A DNA stretch of 36,134 bases from JAWLGW01 sp964569055 (lineage in GTDB: Bacteria > Planctomycetota > J058), in contig CAZMSZ010000026.1 of assembly GCA_964569055.1 (NCBI GenBank), forward strand, positions 1-36,134. Direction: 5' to 3'. This document shows positions 10,231 to 21,595 of this stretch, in pieces. Under the pieces are notes generated by a model. It did not search any database. It was not told the DNA's origin and saw only the letters and a program-made list of their open reading frames with translations. The translations under genes and the position numbers were made by a program. Positions within the stretch are counted from its first letter, which is position 1. Each line of letters opens with the position of its first letter.

Positions 10231-10308
10231 GGCACCTCCCGGCAACAGTGAGCGGGATTCTAAGCGAGGGCCGCGAACCAGGTGGCCGCGTCAGGCACGC
10301 GATCGCGC

Positions 10309-10521
10309 TCAGCGATCGTGGTAGACGACGACGGTCGTCTCGCACTCCTCGTCGTCGTCCTCGAACAGCGCGTCGAGCGCGTGCTCGCCGTACGACTTGT
10401 TCTCGTAGCGCGCGTGGCGGCCGTGGTCTCGCGCCTCGCGCAGGCCGGCGTCGAGCAGGAAGCAGCCGCTCGAGCTGGTGACGACGAGCGCGAGCGCGAG
10501 GTGGAGCGCGGTGCGGATCAT
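10309..10521 (-). CDS. Small secreted lipoprotein, unknown function
   Basis: A 70-residue protein beginning MIRTALHLALALVVTSSSGC, which is a lipoprotein signal peptide with Cys20 as the lipidated residue. The mature part is about 50 residues, hydrophilic and acidic near the end (LFEDDDEECETT), with a short strand VVVYHDR at the C-terminus. ATG at 10521 has a GGGGGA ribosome-binding site just upstream; a longer reading frame exists but would bury the signal peptide. It is separated from moxR by 78 nt, so it may be transcribed with it. I do not recognise the family. Confidence 0.7.
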   Translation of the reverse strand: MIRTALHLALALVVTSSSGCFLLDAGLREARDHGRHARYENKSYGEHALDALFEDDDEECETTVVVYHDR

Positions 10522-10685
10522 GAGTCCCCCTGTGTTGCGCGGGCGCCCTTCGCGCCGCTCGCCCGGTGAGTGCCGCCTCGGCGAATTGGTTGCGCAGCGC
10601 GCCATGAGCGAGCGCAAGCGATTTTTCTGCAACGCGTTGCGAGGTCCGTCTGGAAAATCTACTCACGAGTAGATAACGTCCCTTC
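10522..10685. promoter_or_regulatory. Divergent promoter region between lipoprotein and tetR
   Basis: This 164-bp divergent intergenic stretch is clearly less GC-rich near 10615-10680 than its neighbours. It contains a perfect 12-bp palindrome GCAACGCGTTGC (10629-10640) and the stronger operator-like palindrome listed separately. A -35-like TTGCGA starts at 10637, but no convincing -10 can be fixed by eye. Confidence 0.45.
10657..10674. promoter_or_regulatory. Palindromic operator upstream of tetR
   Basis: ATCTACTCACGAGTAGAT has perfect 8-bp arms (ATCTACTC / GAGTAGAT) around a 2-bp centre and ends 11 nt before the tetR start codon. Size, symmetry and position fit an autoregulatory TetR-dimer site. 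No clear ribosome-binding site lies between it and the ATG. Confidence 0.65.
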
Positions 10686-11284
10686 ATGGCCCGCCCCCGC
10701 CAGGACCCGGACGCGACGCCGACCTCGACCCGGATCCTCGCGGCCGCCGAGGGCGCGTTCGCGCGGGCGGGGTTCGCGGCGGCGCGCCTGGCCGACGTGG
10801 CGGCGGCGGCCGGGATCCGCCGCCCGTCGCTGCTGTATCACTTCGAGCGCAAGGAGCGCCTGTACGCCGCGGTGGTCGAGCACGGGTTCGCGCGCCTGCG
10901 CGCGGCGCTCGACGCCGCCATGGCGCCCGAGGCGGGCTCGTTCGCGGCGCGGATCGAGGGGACCACCCGCGCGTTCTTGGAGTTCTTGCGCGCCGAGCCC
11001 GACTTCGCGCGCCTGCTCCTGCGCGAGCTGCTCGACGGGCGCGGGCCCGGGCGCGAGCTGCTGCTCGCCCACGTGGTGCCGCTGCTCGACGCGGTCGAGG
11101 CGTTCGTCACCTCCGGGCAGGGCCGCCTGCGCCGCGACGTCTCCCCGCGCGCGGTGCTGCTGCAGGTCGCGAGCGCCGCCCTGGTGCGCGCGGCCGCCGG
11201 CCCGCTCGAGGAGCCCTTGTGGGGGCGGGGCGAGGACCCCGCGCCGCGGCTCGTCCGCTTGCTGCTGCTGGAGGAGGAGGTCCC

Positions 11285-11288
<4 letters not shown>
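10686..11288 (+). CDS. TetR/AcrR-family transcriptional regulator
   Basis: The 200-residue protein has the standard TetR layout. An N-terminal helix-turn-helix (RILAAAEGAFARAGFAAARLADVAAAAG...SLLYHFERKERLYAAVV) spans roughly residues 16-62, followed by a variable all-helical ligand-binding domain. The SLLYHFERKERL segment is the usual recognition-helix end and family signature. It probably represses its own operon by binding 10657-10674. Its stop overlaps the start of the di-iron protein gene (GTGA, 11285-11288), so the two are translationally coupled and the regulator likely controls that gene. The ligand cannot be deduced. Confidence 0.9.
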
Positions 11289-12424
<1,136 letters not shown>

Positions 12425-12431
12425 ACGCGCC

Positions 12432-15368
<2,937 letters not shown>

Positions 15369-15376
15369 CGAGCAAG

Positions 15377-15754
15377 CTACTGCCGCGGCGGCGCGGCGCC
15401 CGGCGCCGACCACGGCGGCGGCCAGCCCCCGCGTCGCTGGGCCGGGGTCGCGCCCGCCGTGGTGATGTCGAAGATCACGCCGCGCCGGTCGAGGCGCAGG
15501 TGCCGCCGTCCGCCCGCGTCGACGGTGATGTGGGGCGTGCCGTCCGACGCCGACTGGTGGATCCCCGCCACCACCTTCCACGAGCCCGCCGCCATTTGCC
15601 GCAGCAGCGTGCGCGCGGCCGACTGCGCCCGGGGGGCGATCCGCTCGGCGAGCATGGCCACCACCGCCGCCGCGTTGACCGGCTCGCCGTAGGCGGCGCC
15701 GTTGCCGCGCCCGTTGCGCAGCGCGGCCGTGATCACATGAGGCGATACCTGCAC
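15377..15754 (-). CDS. Small conserved-looking protein, unknown function
   Basis: A 125-residue protein with an N-terminal helical part (VITAALRNGRGNGAAYGEPVNAAAVVAMLAERI) and a C-terminal strand-rich part (PHITVDAGGRRHLRLDRRGVIFDITT), ending in a Pro/Arg/Gly-rich tail. I do not recognise the family. I prefer the GTG at 15754 because GGGAG lies 7 nt upstream; a GTG two codons earlier (15760) is only 1 nt from it. The stop is 8 bp from the stop of the convergent kinase gene, with no terminator between them. The divergent upstream region (15761-15965) separates it from RNase D. Confidence 0.55.
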   Translation of the reverse strand: MQVSPHVITAALRNGRGNGAAYGEPVNAAAVVAMLAERIAPRAQSAARTLLRQMAAGSWKVVAGIHQSASDGTPHITVDAGGRRHLRLDRRGVIFDITTAGATPAQRRGGWPPPWSAPGAAPPRQ

Positions 15755-15760
15755 GGGCAC

Positions 15761-15965
15761 GCTCCCGACGAGCGAATCCTAGCATCCGCTCACTGCGCCA
15801 GCCCGAGCCCTGCGCGCGGCGCGAGGGCGGCTGCAGGTCGCCAGCGAGCCGTTCGGCGCGGCGAGGGCGAGCCCGCGCGCTGCGCGCCATCATGCTCACC
15901 AGAAGCCCTCGGCGGACGCGAACGCCCACCCGCGACCGCGGGGATCTGGCCCGTAGAATCGCCGC
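15761..15965. other. Divergent intergenic region upstream of RNase D
   Basis: This 205-bp non-coding stretch lies between divergently read genes. It must hold both promoters, but I see no clear -35/-10 pair, operator or RNA structure. A GTG start for RNase D follows GTAGAATCGCCGC. Confidence 0.4.
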
Positions 15966-17305
15966 GTGACGCAGCCTGGACTGATCGACCACGACGAGCA
16001 GCTCCCCGCCGCCCTCGAGCTCCTGCGGCCGGCCGAGGTGCTCGCGGTCGACACCGAGTTCTTGTGGGAGCGGACCTACTACCCCACCCTGGCGCTGGTG
16101 CAGGTGGCGGGGCGCGACCCGGACGGGGCCGTCCACGGGTTCGCGATCGACCCGCTGCGCGTCGAGCTGTCGCCGCTGCTCGGGCTGCTGGCGGAGCCGG
16201 GGCGGCTCAAGGTGCTGCACGCGGGGCGGATCGACCTGCAGATCTTCCAGCGGCTGCTCGGCGCGCCGCTGTCGCCCGTGTTCGACACCCAGGCCGCCGC
16301 GGCGCTGGCGGGGTTCGGGGCCCAGATCGGCTACGCCAACCTGGTCGAGCTCACGCTCGGGATGCGCCTCGCCAAGACCGAGCAGTACGCCGACTGGACG
16401 CGGCGGCCGCTGCGGCCCGAGCAGGTGGAGTACGCGCTCGCCGACGTGGTCCCGCTGCTCGAGGTGCACGACGCGCTGCGGGCGCAGCTCTCGCAGGCGG
16501 GGCGGCTCACCTGGGCGGAGGAGGAGTCGGCCGGGCTGGTCGACCCCGCCACGTATCAGGAGGAGCCGCCCGAGCTGCTGTTCGAGAAGGTCAAGGGGCG
16601 CAAGTCGCTCGATCGGCGCGCGCTGGCGGTCCTGCGCGAGCTCGCCACCTGGCGCGACGCCGAGGCGCGGCGGCGCGACCTCAGGCCGGGGTTCGTGGTG
16701 CGCGACCCGAGCCTGGTCGAGCTGGCCGCGCGCCAGCCGCGCCGGCCCGACGACCTGCGCGCGATCCGCGGGCTGCACCCCGCCGAGATCAAGCGCCACG
16801 GCGGCGAGATCGTGGCCGCGATCCGGCGCGGGCTCGCGAGCGACGACCTGCCGAGCCGCCCGCGACGCCCGAAGGGGCGGGACGTCAAGGCGGCCACCGA
16901 CCTGCTGCGCGCCTATCTGAGCCAGCGGGCCGGCGAGGTCGGGGTCGCGGCCGAGACGCTCGCCACCACCGCCGAGCTGGAGCGGCTGGCACGCGACGGC
17001 GAGCGCGAGCGGTTCGCCAAGGACCACTCCGTCCTGCAGGGCTGGCGGCGCGAGCTGGTCGGCGAGGACCTGCTGCGGATCCTGCGCGGNNNNNNNNNNN
17101 NNNNNNNNNNNNNNNNNNNNNNNNNNNNNNNNNNNNNNNNNNNNNNNNNNNNNNNNNNNNNNNNNNNNNNNNNNNNNNNNNNNNNNNNNTGCAGGGCTGG
17201 CGGCGCGAGCTGGTCGGCGAGGACCTGCTGCGGATCCTGCGCGGAGAGGTCACCGTCGCGATCGACCCCGGCACCTCGGCGCTCACGCTCCGCCCGCGCG
17301 ACTGA
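15966..17305 (+). CDS. rnd: Ribonuclease D (split by a false assembly gap)
   Basis: This is a DEDDy 3'-5' exoribonuclease involved in tRNA 3'-end trimming. Exo I is AVDTEF with Asp29 and Glu31, Exo II is HAGRIDL with Asp90, and Exo III is YALAD with Tyr156 and Asp160. An HRDC domain follows at about 210-295. The frame is interrupted at 17090-17189 by Ns and shifts after it. The 55 bp before the gap (17035-17089) are repeated exactly after it (17190-17244). Merging the copies removes 155 nt and gives one uninterrupted 394-residue reading frame ending RGEVTVAIDPGTSALTLRPRD, a normal RNase D length. A GCGGCCGGCCGC palindrome (17306-17317) directly follows the stop and may help termination. Confidence 0.9.
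17035..17244. other. False gap: 100 N between two copies of the same 55 bp
   Basis: Positions 17035-17089 and 17190-17244 are identical over 55 bp, with exactly 100 N between them. The size matches a common de Bruijn k-mer overlap between contig ends, and collapsing it restores the rnd frame. This is an assembly artefact, not a biological duplication. Confidence 0.95.
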
Positions 17306-17345
17306 GCGGCCGGCCGCCTCGCCGCTGCTCGCACCTCCCGGGCGC

Positions 17346-18749
17346 TCATGCGCGCGCCGCGGGCGCGAGGCCGAGCTCGCGCAGCAGCGCGCGCAGCTCG
17401 CCGGCGCGGCGCGCCGGTGACCAGCCGGCCTCGACCTTGGCGCGGGCCGCCGCGCCGATCCGCGCGCGCGCCGCGGGGTCGTCGACCAGGCGCGCCAGGG
17501 CCTCGCCCCACTGAGCGGGTCGCTCGACGAGCAGCCCGTCGACCCCGTCCTCGATCGCGCGGCGGAAGGCGGGCGTCGCGCTCGCCACGGTCGGGACCCC
17601 CACCAGCGCCGCCTCCAGCCACTTGAGCTCGCTCTTGGCGCAGGAGAACCCGCTCTCCTGCTCGAGCGGCGCGAGGTTGACGTCGAACCGGGCGAGGAGC
17701 GCGGGGAGCAGCGCCCACGGCACCGCCGGCGCGCGCCGGACCCGCCCGCCCTCGAGGCGCGCCAGCGCGGGCGGCAGCTCGAGCGCGCCGATCACCGCCA
17801 GGACCACGTCGGCGCGCGCCTCGAGCAGCCCGGCCAGCGCGGGCGCGACCTGCGCGAAGTCGCGCGCGTGGGTCGGGCTGCCGCTGGCGTAGCCCAGCAC
17901 GACCCGCCCGTCGGGAGGGCGCGGTGCGGCGCGCGCGGCGGCGGCGCGCATGGCCTCGCTGAACCCGTTGCGCAGCACGCGCGCGGGGGGCCCGCCCAGG
18001 GCGCGCACCCGCTCGGCGAGCGGCTCGGTCGCGACCAGGGCGAGGTCCGCCAGCGCGAGCGCGCGGCGCTGCGCCGCGATCCAGCTCGGCGGCAGCAGCG
18101 CGCGCAGGGGCGGGGCGAGCGGCTCGTCGGGGTCGAACACCAGGTCGTCGGCGTCGTAGATCACCGGCGCCCCGCGCGCCCGCGCGGCCGCGACCAGCCG
18201 CTCGAGCGCGGGCGTCGCCGGCGCGCGGTGGAGGAGCAGGAGCTCGCAGGTCGCGGCCCAGGCGGCCGCGTCCGCGAGCGACGGCTCGTCCCAGGGCACC
18301 GCCGCCCCGCTCCCGCCCAGGCGCTCGAGCGCCTCGATCAGGTGCGCGCAGCGGTAGCGGCGCGACGCGCCGCCGGGCCCGCTCACCGCGAGCAGCCGCG
18401 GCCGCGCGCGGCTCGCCGCCAGGCGCGCGCGCGCGCGCGGGACCTCGCCCCACAGGCGCTCCACCAGCGCCCGGGCTCGCCGGGTCGCGCCCGCCCACAC
18501 CCGCTCCCGCCGGCTGCCGAGCGGGATCACCCACTCCTTGCGCCGGCGGAGCGCGCTCACCACCCACCAGGCGGCGGAGGACTCGAGCTCGTCGAGCTCG
18601 GCGCGGACCCGGCTCAGCTCGGCCAGGGCCTCCAGCGTGAGCGGGTCGAGCAGCTCGCCCGCGCCGGCGTGAGGCGGCCCGCTCGCCGCCGGCTCCTGCC
18701 AGGGGGCCGGCGAGCCGTCGCGAAGCGGCCCCGGGGCGTCGGCCAGCAC
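17346..18749 (-). CDS. GT4-like (GT-B) glycosyltransferase
   Basis: The 467-residue protein has an N-terminal helical/basic extension of ~115 residues, then two Rossmann-like halves. The first half contains VIYDADDLVFDP and a motif typical of sugar transferases near polysaccharide operons (LGYASGSPTHARDF). The second half has the donor-binding region SELKWLEAALVGVPTVAS, followed by FRRAIEDGVDGLLV. The Glu-x7-Glu signature is present only loosely. It probably adds a sugar to a cell-surface polysaccharide or glycan, since the divergent neighbours encode an O-antigen-type exporter. GTG start at 18749 has only a weak upstream purine run. It converges on rnd, with 40 bp between the stops. Confidence 0.75.
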   Translation of the reverse strand: MLADAPGPLRDGSPAPWQEPAASGPPHAGAGELLDPLTLEALAELSRVRAELDELESSAAWWVVSALRRRKEWVIPLGSRRERVWAGATRRARALVERLWGEVPRARARLAASRARPRLLAVSGPGGASRRYRCAHLIEALERLGGSGAAVPWDEPSLADAAAWAATCELLLLHRAPATPALERLVAAARARGAPVIYDADDLVFDPDEPLAPPLRALLPPSWIAAQRRALALADLALVATEPLAERVRALGGPPARVLRNGFSEAMRAAAARAAPRPPDGRVVLGYASGSPTHARDFAQVAPALAGLLEARADVVLAVIGALELPPALARLEGGRVRRAPAVPWALLPALLARFDVNLAPLEQESGFSCAKSELKWLEAALVGVPTVASATPAFRRAIEDGVDGLLVERPAQWGEALARLVDDPAARARIGAAARAKVEAGWSPARRAGELRALLRELGLAPAARA

Positions 18750-18823
18750 GCCGCCACGGTATCATTCGCGCGGAACCGCCGTGGGTTCACCGCTCCTCGG
18801 GCGGTCGCGCGAGGCGAGGGGTC
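18750..18823. promoter_or_regulatory. Short divergent promoter region (glycosyltransferase / ABC permease)
   Basis: A 74-bp divergent gap containing a small AT-richer patch (GGTATCATTCGCG, from 18758). Both transcription units must start here or inside each other's 5' ends. No defined operator is visible. Confidence 0.4.
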
Positions 18824-19600
18824 GTGCTCGAGCTGTTCCGCGAGTACTGGGAACGTCGGGCGCTGGTGGGCGTCATGACCCGGCGCTACCTGATCGCGCG
18901 CTACCGCGGCACGGCGCTCGGGTTCCTGTGGACCTTCTGCCATCCGCTCCTGCTGTTCGCGGTGTACGCGCTGGTGTTCGGGGTGTTCGTCCGCGTGCCG
19001 GTCGAGCGCTACCCCGCGTTCCTGCTGGCCGGCCTGCTCCCCTGGACCTGGTTCGCGCAAGGGCTCGCGCTCGGCGCCTCGGCCACGCTCACCGACGGGA
19101 CCTGGATCCGTCAGGCGGCCTTCTCGCCCGCGATCCCGCCGCTGGTCGTGACCCTGGCCACACTGGTGAACTTCGCCTGCGAGCTGCCGATCGTGCTCGC
19201 GATCCTGCTCGCGCTCGGGGTCACGCCGAGCCCCTGGCTGGCGCTGCTCCCGCTGGTCGCCGCCCTCCAGCTCGCGCTCGGGCTGGGGCTGGCGCTCGCC
19301 ACCAGCGCGCTCGCCGTGCGCTACCGCGACACGATCCAGCTCCTGCAGGCGATCTCGCCGATCTGGTTCTTCCTCACCCCGGTCGTCTACCCGCTGTCGC
19401 AGGTCCCCGCTCCCTACGCGCGCCTGCTCGAGCTCAACCCGGTGACCCACCTCGTGGGCGCCTACCAGGCGATCCTCTACCGCGGCGAGCCGCCCAGCCT
19501 GGCGGCCCTCGGCGCCGCCGCGCTCTACGGCCTGTTGGCGCTGGTCGCCGGCGCCGCCGTGCTGAAACGGCTGCGCGACCGGATCCCGGAGGAGCTGTGA
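18824..19600 (+). CDS. wzm: ABC-2 type polysaccharide export permease (Wzm-like)
   Basis: This 258-residue integral membrane protein has about six hydrophobic helices and the ABC-2 export fold. The N-terminal amphipathic segment (RRYLIARYRGTALGFLWTFCHPLLLF) and the conserved LNPVTHLVGAYQAILYRG near the C-terminus are typical of Wzm/KpsM permeases, which move lipid-linked O-antigen or capsule chains across the inner membrane. GTG start has GAGGGG 2-3 nt upstream, close but plausible. The stop overlaps the ATPase start (GTGA, 19597-19600), so the two subunits are made together. The symbol is by family; the polysaccharide is unknown. Confidence 0.88.
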   Translation: MLELFREYWERRALVGVMTRRYLIARYRGTALGFLWTFCHPLLLFAVYALVFGVFVRVPVERYPAFLLAGLLPWTWFAQGLALGASATLTDGTWIRQAAFSPAIPPLVVTLATLVNFACELPIVLAILLALGVTPSPWLALLPLVAALQLALGLGLALATSALAVRYRDTIQLLQAISPIWFFLTPVVYPLSQVPAPYARLLELNPVTHLVGAYQAILYRGEPPSLAALGAAALYGLLALVAGAAVLKRLRDRIPEEL

Positions 19601-20346
19601 GCGGCGCCCCCGTGCTGCGGGTCGAGGCGGTGAGCAAGACGTTCCGCTACCGCCCCTACGCCCGCGGGACGCTCACGCTCAAGAGCGCGCTGCTCGACGC
19701 GCTCCTGCTGCGCCCGCGCCCGCCCGAGGTGGTGATCGAGGCGCTGCGCGACGTGTCGTTCGAGCTGTTGCCGGGCGAGGCGCTGGGGGTGGTCGGCGCG
19801 AACGGCGCCGGCAAGACCACGCTGCTGCGCCTGATCGCGGGGGTCTACCGCCCCGACCGCGGCCGGGTGGAGGTGCGGGGCCGGCGCGGCACGCTGCTCG
19901 ACCTCGGCGGCGGGTTCCACCCCGACCTCTCCGGCCACGAGAACGCCGAGGTGGCCGCGCTGGTGGCGGGCATGCCGCGCGCCGAGTTCGCCGCGCGCGC
20001 GGGCGAGATCGCCGCCTTCGCCGAGCTCGAGCACGCGCTCGACGCCCCCGTGCGCACCTACTCCGCCGGCATGACGCTGCGCCTGGGGTTCGCGGTGGCG
20101 ACCGCCCTCGAGCCGGCCCTGCTGGTGGTGGACGAGGTGCTCGCGGTGGGCGACGTCCGCTTCCAGGAGAAGTGCCTGGAGCGGATCGCCGCCCTGCGCG
20201 CGCGCGGCACGGCGCTGGTCGTGGTGTCGCACTCCCTCGAGCTGATCGAGGCGACCTGCGAGCGCGCGCTGTGGCTGCGCGAAGGTCGCCCGGCCGCGCT
20301 CGGCCCGGCGCGGGAGGTTTGCGACGGCTATCGGGGGGCGGGCTAG
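19597..20346 (+). CDS. wzt: ABC transporter ATPase for polysaccharide export (Wzt/KpsT-like)
   Basis: The 249-residue ATPase has all core motifs: Walker A GANGAGKT (67-74), signature YSAGM (155-159), Walker B LLVVDE (175-180) and the H-loop His212. FRYRPYARGTLTLKSALLDALLLR in the N-terminal region is typical of polysaccharide exporters. It ends shortly after the nucleotide-binding domain, so it lacks the C-terminal sugar-binding domain of O9a-type Wzt. Its stop TAG (20344-20346) is made of a TA target dinucleotide plus the first G of an inserted element. Before the insertion the gene would have ended in TAA with the same protein. Confidence 0.9.
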   Translation: MSGAPVLRVEAVSKTFRYRPYARGTLTLKSALLDALLLRPRPPEVVIEALRDVSFELLPGEALGVVGANGAGKTTLLRLIAGVYRPDRGRVEVRGRRGTLLDLGGGFHPDLSGHENAEVAALVAGMPRAEFAARAGEIAAFAELEHALDAPVRTYSAGMTLRLGFAVATALEPALLVVDEVLAVGDVRFQEKCLERIAALRARGTALVVVSHSLELIEATCERALWLREGRPAALGPAREVCDGYRGAG

Positions 20347-20369
20347 GGGCTGTCCGCAAACGCTCCAGA
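20346..20369 (+). repeat. Left terminal inverted repeat
   Basis: Begins GGGGCTGTCCGCAAACG and ends TCCAGA. It matches the reverse complement of 21567-21590 except at its 2nd, 8th and 18th bases. The first G completes the TAG stop of the ABC ATPase gene. Confidence 0.75.
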
Positions 20370-20416
20370 GCTACAAGACTAAGCACCGCTGGGCTCTGCA
20401 GCGTCGGCAGCGAGCC

Positions 20417-20659
20417 GCTGTCGCACGTGCGATAGCGCCACGCCTGGGGCCGGCAAGGAAGGAGGCTGCCGCGCGAGCAGCGCAGCCTCCGCGGCTAGCC
20501 GTCGGCGAGCCGCTGTCGCACGTGCGACAGCACCCCGCCCGGGCCGGCAAGGAAGGAGGCTGCCGCACGTGCAGCGGCGCCCCGACCGGGGCCGGCAAGG
20601 AAGGAGGCTGCCGCACGTGCAGCTCCTCGGCCCAAGAGTGCTGTCGCGGGTGTGACGGC
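20417..20659. repeat. Left palindrome array
   Basis: A 20-bp palindrome occurs at 20417-20436 (one change) and 20512-20531 (perfect, GCTGTCGCACGTGCGACAGC), with a degraded copy near 20640-20659. Between them is a second motif, GGCAAGGAAGGAGGCTGCC, three times: within 20446-20472, 20541-20575 and 20588-20623. The last two continue into GCACGTGCAGC and form a 47-bp direct repeat. The same motif, read on the other strand, makes up the right array. Confidence 0.85.
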
Positions 20660-20664
20660 GCCCG

Positions 20665-20691
20665 GCACGCGGCCGACCGGCGGCCGCGTGC
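20665..20691 (-). terminator. Strong hairpin downstream of the HNH remnant
   Basis: GCACGCGGCCG (20665-20675) and CGGCCGCGTGC (20681-20691) form a perfect 11-bp stem with a 5-nt loop. It lies about 40 nt past the stop of the minus-strand HNH remnant and could have been its terminator, although there is no T-tract. Confidence 0.45.
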
Positions 20692-20728
20692 GGCCCGGCC
20701 CGGGCGAAGAGCGCGGCATGACCTCACC

Positions 20729-21126
20729 TCAGCCGTACGCCGGGGCGCTGCATGTCAGGGCCGCGCGGAGGAGCTCCTCGGCGTCGCTCCCGAGGTGAGG
20801 CTCCCGCTCGAGGACCCAGGCGATCCGCGCCTTTGCTTCCCGACGGGGGAACTCGAGCTTCACCAGCGCCAAGAACGCGTCCCGCTCGGGCGAGGCAGAG
20901 CGCTCAGGCGCCGGCGCCGCGCGCGCCGGAGCCTCCCTCACCCGCCGAGGACCGCCGGATCCCTGGGCCTCCTGCGTGACCTCCGGCGCGGCGACGGGCG
21001 CGGGATCAGCCGCGCGGGGCGCACCGCCCGCGGTGCCGAAGTGCGTCCCGTCCGCGAGGCGGAACGTCAGGCCCGTCCGCCACGAGCCCTCGATCCGCAG
21101 CAAGCCCAATGCATGCTTCTTGCGCG
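20729..21126 (-). pseudogene. 3' remnant of an HNH endonuclease gene (HNH tail plus RuvA-C-like domain)
   Basis: The minus strand reads HALGLLRIEGSW followed by GLTFRLADGTHFG. This resembles the segment just after the last HNH histidine in a family of deltaproteobacterial HNH nucleases. A Pro/Ala-rich linker follows, then a RuvA-C-terminal-like three-helix piece (FLALVKLEFPRREAKARIAWVL ... SDAEELLRAAL). The rest of the nuclease, including the catalytic His-Asn-His residues, is absent. Further upstream the frame runs into the palindrome array and encodes only repeat-derived peptide. The gene is therefore a 5'-truncated relic. Identification is from memory of the family and not from a search. 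Confidence 0.6.
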
Positions 21127-21248
21127 TCTCACGTGTTTCACATTGCCGGGCTCGGCTCGGTTGCAGCGCGGACGTCCTCAACGGCCGTAGCCGCTCCAGG
21201 GCGGGGTCCCACAACTGCTGGCGTGAGGGAGGTGAGGCCGCGCCGGAA

Positions 21249-21522
21249 GCCGTCGCGCGGGCGACAGCCGCCGGAGGGGTACCGCGCGTCTTGGCGACAA
21301 CTCCCCTCCTTGCCCGCCGCGCCGGGGAGCCGTCGCACGGGCGACAGCCGCCGACGGCCGGAGGAGCGCGGACGCCCTGGCGACAGCTCCCCTCCTTGCC
21401 CGCCCCGCCGCGGAGCTGTCGCACGTGCGACAGCGGCCGGGGAGCGCGGCGCGCCCTCGCGGCTGGGCGACAGCTCCCCTCCTTGCACGGCCCCGCCGCG
21501 GAGCTGTCGCACGTGCGACAGC
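21249..21522. repeat. Right palindrome array (inverted relative to left array)
   Basis: Four copies of the 20-bp palindrome lie at 21249-21268 and 21329-21348 (both diverged at the centre, GCCGTCGCRCGGGCGACAGC) and 21415-21434 and 21503-21522 (both perfect). Spacing is 80, 86 and 88 bp. Each interval contains GGCGACARCTCCCCTCCTTGC, which is the reverse-complement counterpart of the left-array motif. Divergence increases away from the right end of the element. Confidence 0.88.
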
Positions 21523-21566
21523 CAACACCACGCGCTCACCCCACTCCAGAACTCACGGGCAAGCAA

Positions 21567-21590
21567 TCTGGACCGTTTGCGGGCAGCCTC
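21567..21590 (-). repeat. Right terminal inverted repeat
   Basis: Reads TCTGGACCGTTTGCGGGCAG before its last four bases CCTC. It is the inverted match of the left end, followed directly by TA (21591-21592), the second copy of the proposed target duplication. Confidence 0.75.
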
Positions 21591-21595
21591 TAAAT

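Larger units (their letters stand above)
20346..21590. mobile_element. Non-autonomous TIR element (TA target) with inverted palindrome arrays and HNH remnant
   Basis: The 1,245-bp segment is bounded by imperfect 24-bp terminal inverted repeats (21 of 24 positions match) and flanked by TA on both sides (20344-20345 and 21591-21592), as for IS630/Tc1-mariner insertions. Inside are two arrays of a 20-bp palindrome in opposite orientation, one near each end, and the 3' remnant of an HNH-endonuclease gene between them. No transposase is present, so it would need one in trans. It sits between two convergent genes without damaging either. The IS630 link rests on the TA duplication and the CTGTCCGCAAACG-like end and is inference. 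Confidence 0.65.

Noticed and set aside
10231..10245. Upstream TTG start for moxR
   Set aside because: It would place the GGGAGGTG ribosome-binding site within the coding sequence; the ATG at 10230 fits better.
17035..17244. Tandem duplication inside rnd
   Set aside because: Two exact 55-bp copies separated by exactly 100 N and a restored frame after collapse point to an assembly overlap.
20417..21522. CRISPR array
   Set aside because: Repeats are palindromic, irregularly spaced (47-95 bp), diverged, present in both orientations, and the intervals share sequence with each other. No cas genes are nearby.
20346..21590. Complete insertion sequence
   Set aside because: No frame resembles a transposase (no DDE or HUH motifs), so it is treated as non-autonomous.
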